Shown here piece by piece: positions 24,191 to 29,283 of a stretch of DNA of 29,283 nucleotides. This DNA comes from WS-2 sp964650245 (GTDB taxonomy: Bacteria; Eisenbacteria; RBG-16-71-46): positions 1-29,283 of the forward strand of contig CAZYQK010000021.1 in the NCBI GenBank assembly GCA_964650245.1. The letters run 5' to 3'. The notes beneath the pieces were generated by a model, which had not been told where the DNA came from, made no database searches, and worked only from the letters and a program-made list of their open reading frames with translations. A program made the position numbers and the translations under genes. How positions within the stretch are numbered: the stretch's first letter is position 1; each line of letters opens with the position of its first letter.

Positions 24191-26803
24191 ATGGGCCTGA
24201 AGAAAGTGCCGCGGTTTGTACTCCTGAGCGCCGGCTACTCGGTCCTGCTCCAGGCGTGCTTCGTCGTCTCGCTGCTGCTGCGGTTCGATGGCGACGTGCC
24301 GGCGCGATACTGGCACGGCTTCCTCACGGTGGCACCGTTTTTCACGGCGCTCTCGCTGCTCGGATTTTTCGTGTCCGGTCTGTATCACGGCCTGTGGCGC
24401 TACGCCAGCACGGTCACGCTGTTCCAGGTCTTCAAGGGCGTGACCCTGTCGGCGGCGGCCCTGGTCGGCATCATGTTCTTCACGCCCGAGCCGCTCTTCC
24501 CGCGCAGCCTGATCGTCATGATCTGGCTGTGGGAGCTCGTGCTGCTCGGCGGGGCTCGCTTCGCGTGGCGGCTCTCTCGTGAGCGCGTGCTGGGCCCGAT
24601 GCCGAGCCGCGCGCTGCGCACCATCGTGGTCGGTGCCGACCACACCGGGGTACACCTGATTCAGGAGATGCGCCGCGCGCCAGAAGGCCGGGAGACCCTG
24701 AATCCGATCGGCTTCATCGACGACGACGCGCGTCTCGGGGGGCACCTGGTCGAAGGCGTGCGCGTGTGGGGCACGATCGGCGATTTGCCGCGCGTGTTGC
24801 AGGAGCAGCGCGCCGAGATGGTGATCATCTCGGACGCCGGCGTTCCCGCGAAGGTGGTGCGCGAGATCGCGCGCTTCTGCGCCGAGGCCAATGTCCGGGT
24901 CAAGGCCCTGCCCGGGCTCTCCGAGTTGCAGCAGGGCCGCACCGCGCTCTCGCAGATGCGCGACATGCGGATCGAGGATCTGCTGGGGCGCGAACCGGTG
25001 CAGCTCGACCTCGGCGAGCTGGCCGAGTTCCTGCGCGGCCAGCGCGTGATGGTCACCGGCGCGGGCGGCTCGATCGGCTCCGAGCTCGCGCGCCAGGCGG
25101 CGGGCTTCGATCCCGCAGAGCTGGTGCTGCTCGATCATGCCGAAAACGGGCTCTACTACGTGCACAACGAGCTCGCCGCCCAGCACCCGGGCCTCACGGT
25201 CAGCCCGGTGGTGGCCGACATCAAGGACGTCGAGGGCGTCGAGCTTGCGTTCCGGCGCTTCCGCCCGACGGTGGTGTTCCACGCCGCGGCCCACAAGCAC
25301 GTGCCGCTGCTCGAAGCCAATCCGCGTGAGGCGGTGCTCAACAACATCCTGGGCACGCGCATCCTGGTGGACGTCGCGGACCGCTTCGGGGTGGGCAAGT
25401 TCGTGCTCGTCTCCACCGACAAGGCGGTGAATCCCACCAGCGTGATGGGCGCGTCGAAGCGAGTGTGCGAGATGCTGCTCCAGAGTCGCTCGCAGCACAG
25501 CCTGACGCGCTTCGTGGCGGTGCGCTTCGGAAACGTGCTGGGGAGCGACGGCTCTGTGATCCCTCTGTTCCAGCGCCAGATCGACCGCGGCGGACCGATC
25601 ACGGTGACCCATCCCGAGGCGCGGCGCTATTTCATGACCATTCCCGAGGCGGTGCGCCTGGTGTTGCAGGCGGGCGCCATGGGTCGCGGCGGTGAGGTGT
25701 TCCTGCTCGAGATGGGCGAGCAGGTCCGCATCCTGGATCTGGCGCGCCAGCTGATCCGCATGTCCGGGCTGCGCGAGGGCGAGGACATCGAGATCCTCTT
25801 CACCGGCCTGCGCCCCGGGGAGAAGCTCTATGAAGAGCTGCACTCGGCGGCGGAGCGCACTCGAATGACGCGACACGAGCGCATCATCATGTGGGAGCTC
25901 GACGCGCGCGACGAGGCCGGGCTGCGCTCCGAGGTCGAGGAGCTGGTCGCGGTGGCGGAGAGCGGCGATGCGACCGCGATCAAGCGCCAGCTCCACCGGC
26001 TGGTGCCCGAGTATCGCGAGCCGCGAATCGACGCGGTCCAGCCCGTCCCGGCCTCGGCCGTGGTGGAGTTGCCGGCGTCGGTGCCGGAGCGCCCGCGCCC
26101 GCAGCCCCGCGGTTTCGGTGAGAGCGCGCGCGCCGCGCTCGACTGGGCGCTGGCGCTGGCGCTGCTCGGCGTTTCGGCGCCCCTCTGGGCGCTGCTCGCG
26201 ATCGAGGCCAATCTCCGTGGAGAGCGCGAGCTGCTGGTGCGCGAGACGCGGCTCGGGAAGACGCGCCGCGCGCTCCGCCGGCGCGGCAGACGCGAGGTGC
26301 AGCCGATCGACCGGCGCAGCATCGAGCGCCGCATCCAGGACCTGCTCGGCACGCCGATGACGTGCGCGCGCTTCCGATCGAACCTGGGCCCGGTGAGCCA
26401 CTGGACCGCGCGCCATCGGCTCGACCAGCTGCCGTTCCTGCTCAACGTGCTGCGCGGCGAGATGGCGCTGGTCGGTCCCCGACCCGAGCGTGAGGACACC
26501 GTGTTGCGCTGGAAGGGCATCGTGCCCGACTACGAGCGCCGCTTCACCGTGCTCCCCGGGGTGACGGGCCTGGCGCAGATCGCCGAGTGCCCGGAGGGCG
26601 ATCTCGAATGCGTGACGCGCCGCACCCAGTTCGAGTTGCACTACATCGAGCACCGCTCTCTGCTGCTCGACATCCGCACCCTGCTGCGGACCATCGCCGT
26701 GGTGCTGCGCCGCCCGCGCCCGCGCGTGACGCGGCCGGCGGCGGAGCTCTCGGGAGCGGCCATGGCGGGCGGACCGCCCGCAGTCAAAGGAGTGACGCGA
26801 TGA
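24191..26803 (+). CDS. Fusion of PglF/CapD-like nucleotide-sugar dehydratase and phosphoglycosyl transferase
   Basis: An 870-residue membrane protein. Residues 8-125 hold four helices; 141-265 a Rossmann-type domain; 284-560 an extended SDR dehydratase/epimerase of the CapD/PglF/WbpM class: TGAGGSIG (289-296), STDKA (408-412), VMGASKR with Met419 and Lys423. After a Pro-rich linker (610-640), residues 648-840 match the bacterial sugar transferase (monotopic PGT) domain, clear in LLNVLRGEMALVGPRPE and PGVTGLAQIA. The fusion would couple making a UDP-sugar to loading it on the lipid carrier, the first step of polysaccharide assembly. The PGT catalytic Asp-Glu reads Asp745-Gln746 (RLDQLP), and the K-F-R-S/T-M region is poorly conserved, so this half may be altered or inactive. 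ATG 24191 is chosen because helix 1 begins there. The stop overlaps the next start as ATGA. Confidence 0.9.
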   Translation: MGLKKVPRFVLLSAGYSVLLQACFVVSLLLRFDGDVPARYWHGFLTVAPFFTALSLLGFFVSGLYHGLWRYASTVTLFQVFKGVTLSAAALVGIMFFTPEPLFPRSLIVMIWLWELVLLGGARFAWRLSRERVLGPMPSRALRTIVVGADHTGVHLIQEMRRAPEGRETLNPIGFIDDDARLGGHLVEGVRVWGTIGDLPRVLQEQRAEMVIISDAGVPAKVVREIARFCAEANVRVKALPGLSELQQGRTALSQMRDMRIEDLLGREPVQLDLGELAEFLRGQRVMVTGAGGSIGSELARQAAGFDPAELVLLDHAENGLYYVHNELAAQHPGLTVSPVVADIKDVEGVELAFRRFRPTVVFHAAAHKHVPLLEANPREAVLNNILGTRILVDVADRFGVGKFVLVSTDKAVNPTSVMGASKRVCEMLLQSRSQHSLTRFVAVRFGNVLGSDGSVIPLFQRQIDRGGPITVTHPEARRYFMTIPEAVRLVLQAGAMGRGGEVFLLEMGEQVRILDLARQLIRMSGLREGEDIEILFTGLRPGEKLYEELHSAAERTRMTRHERIIMWELDARDEAGLRSEVEELVAVAESGDATAIKRQLHRLVPEYREPRIDAVQPVPASAVVELPASVPERPRPQPRGFGESARAALDWALALALLGVSAPLWALLAIEANLRGERELLVRETRLGKTRRALRRRGRREVQPIDRRSIERRIQDLLGTPMTCARFRSNLGPVSHWTARHRLDQLPFLLNVLRGEMALVGPRPEREDTVLRWKGIVPDYERRFTVLPGVTGLAQIAECPEGDLECVTRRTQFELHYIEHRSLLLDIRTLLRTIAVVLRRPRPRVTRPAAELSGAAMAGGPPAVKGVTR

Positions 26804-27759
26804 GGCGAGCGACGGGCTGGGCTTTGCGCGGGTTGCTGACGCTGATGCTGCTCACCACCATGCGGGTCCCGATCGCGCCGGCTGCGGAGTACGTGCTGGG
26901 CGCCGACGACCTGCTCGCGATCTCGGTCTGGATGCATCCCGAGCTCGAGCGCAAGGCGCCGGTGGGTTCCGACGGGAACATCGTGTTTCCGCCGCTCGGC
27001 GACGTGAAGGCGGCGGGACTCACCACGCTGCAGCTCTCCGACCGGATCGCGGACCGGCTGTCCGCCTACCTGAGGCAAACCGTGACGGTCACCGTCACCG
27101 TCGCCCAGTTCCTGAGCCAGAGCGTCTTCGTGCAGGGCGCGGTGGTGCAGCCCGGGCGCTTCGGGTTCGAGGTCATTCCCGGGCTGGTGGACGTGATCAA
27201 CGCTGCCGGGGGCGGGGTGCCGGCCGCGGACCTGACGCGCGTGCAGATCGTGCGCAAGGAGGGCGAGGCGCGCCGGATCATCACGGCGGACGTCGCCACC
27301 GCGTTGCGCGAGGGCACGGCGCCTGACCTTCCCCCGCTCAAGGCTGGCGACACCGTCATCGTGCCGGCCGCGGGCGGCGCTTTCGGCGCGGTGCCGGGCG
27401 ACGCGGCGGCGGTGATCGGGGAGGTGGCGAGGCCCGGACTCTACTCGGTGTCGGGCGGGATGAACCTGTGGATGCTTATCGCCCAGGCCGGTGGGCTGAC
27501 CACGCGCGGCGATCTCAGCAAGATTCGGCTGCTCAAGACCAGCGCCGACGGCCAGCAGGTGACCTCGCTCAATCTCCGGGACGTGCTGCAGCGCGGCGGC
27601 GGCGCCCCGGTCCTGGTCGAGCGCGGCGACATCGTGGTGGTGACCCCGACCGGCGCGAGCGGGATCGCGCGCAGCTGGAACGGCTTCACCCAGCTGCTTT
27701 CCGTTTCGCGGGACGTGGCCAACATCATCCTGATCAGCGACGCGATCAAGAAAAAGTGA
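26800..27759 (+). CDS. Polysaccharide export protein (Wza-like, with SLBB domains)
   Basis: A 319-residue periplasmic/outer-membrane export protein. Signal peptide at about 1-29 (RGLLTLMLLTTM, cut near PAAEY); no lipobox Cys, unlike E. coli Wza. The Poly_export domain begins YVLGADDLLAISVW (30-43) and has PVGSDGNIVFPPLGDVKAAG; two SLBB-type domains follow (VFVQGAVVQPGRF at about 108; VIGEVARPGLYSV at about 206). It would form the outer-membrane exit channel with the Wzz-type protein encoded next. ATG 26800 overlaps the previous stop as ATGA and has AAAGGAG seven bases upstream; the longer frame to 26587 lies inside the previous gene. Confidence 0.92.
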   Translation: MRRATGWALRGLLTLMLLTTMRVPIAPAAEYVLGADDLLAISVWMHPELERKAPVGSDGNIVFPPLGDVKAAGLTTLQLSDRIADRLSAYLRQTVTVTVTVAQFLSQSVFVQGAVVQPGRFGFEVIPGLVDVINAAGGGVPAADLTRVQIVRKEGEARRIITADVATALREGTAPDLPPLKAGDTVIVPAAGGAFGAVPGDAAAVIGEVARPGLYSVSGGMNLWMLIAQAGGLTTRGDLSKIRLLKTSADGQQVTSLNLRDVLQRGGGAPVLVERGDIVVVTPTGASGIARSWNGFTQLLSVSRDVANIILISDAIKKK

Positions 27760-27763
27760 TCTC

Positions 27764-29283
27764 ATGACGGAAGCCCCGCACGCTCCACCCCTCGATCTCG
27801 CGGCGATTGCGCGCGTGGTGACGCGACGCAAGTGGCTGCTCATCCTGCCCTGGACCGTCGCCACCCTGGCCGGCGTCGCCGCCGCGTTGCTCCTCAAGCC
27901 CATCTACTTCAGCAGTGTCACGCTCCTGCTCGAGCGGCCCAAGCAGCTCTCGGGTCCGCTGGGGGGAATGGTGGGCAGCGGCGGCAGCGCCGACCAGCAG
28001 GCGGAGATCATGCGCGAGCAGGTGCAGAGCAGCCTGTTCTTGCGCACCGTGATCACGGGCTCCGGGGTGAAGAGCGACCCTGCGACGCGGGCCTGGGCGC
28101 TGAAGCTTCGCCGCCGGGATCCGGGAACGGGCGATGACGAGGCGTTCGAGTCCGCGCTCATCGAGTACCTGCGCAATGCCATCACCATCCGGCGCCAGCG
28201 CGGCGACGTGTTCACCATCTCGGTCGGCGACCTCACGCGCGGAAGGGCGCAGCGCTTCGCCGAAGCCGTGTCGAACCAGTTCGTGATCTCGTCCAAGGCG
28301 GCCCAGCTCGAGGCGGTGCGGGCCACCCAGGAATTCAGCGTCGAGCAACAGCAGATCTACAAGCGCAAGCTCGAAGAGAGCCAGGCGCGGCTCGAAGGCG
28401 TCCGCCGGGCCTCGCTCACCAGCGCCATCACCGGCAGCACGGTGAGCGCCGCGAACGTGCAGCGGGCCCGCGCGCTCGTGGACCAGGCGGAGATCGAGGT
28501 CGAGTCCCAGCGCCAGCGCGTCGCCGACCTCGAGGCCCAGCTGGCGGGCAAGGCCCGGGCGAACGACGCGGCGCTGCTCACCACGCCCGAAACCGCGAGT
28601 CTGGTGCTGCAGATCGCCGGGCTCGAACGCCAGCTGGGCGGCTCGCTGCTGAACGACGCCGCCGGAGACCAGGGCAGTGCGGTCCGGCAGACGCTGGCGC
28701 GCCGGTCGTTGGAGCTGGAGGCTGTGTTCCAGCGGCGGGCGGCGCTGGTGCTGCCCGGGCTCGCCGCCGACGCGCGCGAGCTGCTGGTGCGCGTACGGCT
28801 GGCCGGGGCGGACCTCGAGGCGCGGCAGGCGCGGCGTGCCTACCTGAGCGCCCAGGTCTCCGAGTACGAGCGCCACGCGGTGTCCGCGCCCGACCGCGAT
28901 CTCCAGCTGGCGCGGCTGCAGCAGGAAGTGGACAACAATCAGGCCCTCTACAACTCATTCCTGCAGCAGTCGGCGGCGGCGCAGATCTCGGAGGCCTTCG
29001 AGAACGCGAAGTTGAGCGGCCGCTTCACCGTGCTCGAGCCCGCGAACCTGCCGCGCAAGCCGGGCAAGCCCAACCGCCCGCTGCTGGTGGTGCTCGCGCT
29101 GATCGTGGGCGGCTTGATCGGCATGGGCACGGTGCTGGTGGTCGAGCAGCACGACCAGTCCATGAAGAACGCGGAGGAGGTCGAGAGCCTGCTGGGGCTG
29201 CCGGTGCTGGGCGCGGTGCCGCGCGTGGACGAGCTGGGGCGACAGGCGCGGCGCGAGCGCGCGGCGGCCGGCGGGGCCACCGG
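27764..29283 (+). CDS. Wzz/GNVR-type chain-length determinant protein, cut by window end
   Basis: The frame is open from ATG 27764 to the window end (506 codons). Residues 18-46 (VVTRRKWLLILPW, then LAGVAAALLL) are the N-terminal cytoplasmic and membrane helix of a Wzz domain. A long periplasmic coiled coil (about 190-400) follows, rich in Gln, Glu, Arg and Ala (e.g. SQRQRVADLEAQLAG), then LQQEVDNNQALYNSFLQQ, the GNVR-type segment, and a P-rich approach (LPRKPGKPNRP) to helix 2 (about 444-465). The cytoplasmic part after it starts MKNAEEVESLLGLPVLGAVPR, the usual lead-in to a BY-kinase domain, but no Walker motif is reached. It starts four bases after the export gene stop. It probably sets polymer length and bridges to the Wza-like channel. 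Confidence 0.9.
   Translation, partial: MTEAPHAPPLDLAAIARVVTRRKWLLILPWTVATLAGVAAALLLKPIYFSSVTLLLERPKQLSGPLGGMVGSGGSADQQAEIMREQVQSSLFLRTVITGSGVKSDPATRAWALKLRRRDPGTGDDEAFESALIEYLRNAITIRRQRGDVFTISVGDLTRGRAQRFAEAVSNQFVISSKAAQLEAVRATQEFSVEQQQIYKRKLEESQARLEGVRRASLTSAITGSTVSAANVQRARALVDQAEIEVESQRQRVADLEAQLAGKARANDAALLTTPETASLVLQIAGLERQLGGSLLNDAAGDQGSAVRQTLARRSLELEAVFQRRAALVLPGLAADARELLVRVRLAGADLEARQARRAYLSAQVSEYERHAVSAPDRDLQLARLQQEVDNNQALYNSFLQQSAAAQISEAFENAKLSGRFTVLEPANLPRKPGKPNRPLLVVLALIVGGLIGMGTVLVVEQHDQSMKNAEEVESLLGLPVLGAVPRVDELGRQARRERAAAGGAT

Noticed and set aside
23966..26653. Minus-strand open frame of 895 codons
   Set aside because: Antisense to the dehydratase-PGT fusion and its leader; Gln/His/Arg-rich composition typical of a shadow.

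Overview
This is a gene-dense, very GC-rich (about 70%) stretch of chromosome from a diderm (Gram-negative type) bacterium. A GWxTD-domain protein, a large secreted C25 (gingipain-type) protease with a FlgD/Por-like C-terminal tail, a Wza/Wzz-type exopolysaccharide locus and SD-poor or leaderless starts together suggest a member of the FCB/Gemmatimonadota-Eisenbacteria neighbourhood. That placement is an inference from gene content; no rRNA is present. The window holds 16 supported protein genes (two cut by the window edges) and two tRNAs. I see no insertion sequence, prophage or CRISPR array.

Region 1 (1-5450, minus strand) is a metal-transport operon. An ArsR/SmtB-type regulator with its own operator and promoter is followed by an FTR1-type iron permease fused to a DUF2318 Cys-rich domain, two FtsX-like ABC permeases, an ABC ATPase carrying a fused DtxR/IdeR-like metal-sensor domain, and the start of a rhodanese-domain gene. 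The layout resembles the P19/FTR1/FtsX iron-uptake loci of Campylobacter. The ATPase-DtxR fusion is the most unusual element in the window.

Region 2 (5450-13000): a GWxTD/TPR envelope protein and a single-domain response regulator (plus strand) face a tightly coupled minus-strand operon. That operon runs from a Xaa-Pro peptidase, to a UvrD helicase fused to an Fe-S PD-(D/E)XK nuclease, to an inositol-monophosphatase-family enzyme, with 4-base GTGA overlaps at both junctions.

Region 3 (13000-21550): an orphan family 5 solute-binding protein, a 1579-residue secreted C25 protease with a seven-repeat FG-GAP propeller, then gltX followed by tRNA-Gln(CUG) and tRNA-Glu(CUC). Grouping glutamyl-tRNA synthetase with exactly these two tRNAs is suggestive of a transamidation route to Gln-tRNA.

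Region 4 (21550-29283): a GT-C-like membrane glycosyltransferase, a convergent membrane-anchored protein built of 23-residue repeats, and an exopolysaccharide operon. The operon starts from a near-consensus promoter and a leader of about 280 nt. It encodes a dehydratase/phosphoglycosyl-transferase fusion (with a Gln in place of the catalytic Glu), a Wza-like export protein, and a Wzz/GNVR chain-length protein cut by the window end.

Recurring promoter: eight of nine recognisable promoters share TTGACC-like and TAGATT-like hexamers at exactly 18 bp spacing. This decides several start codons and predicts two leaderless mRNAs.
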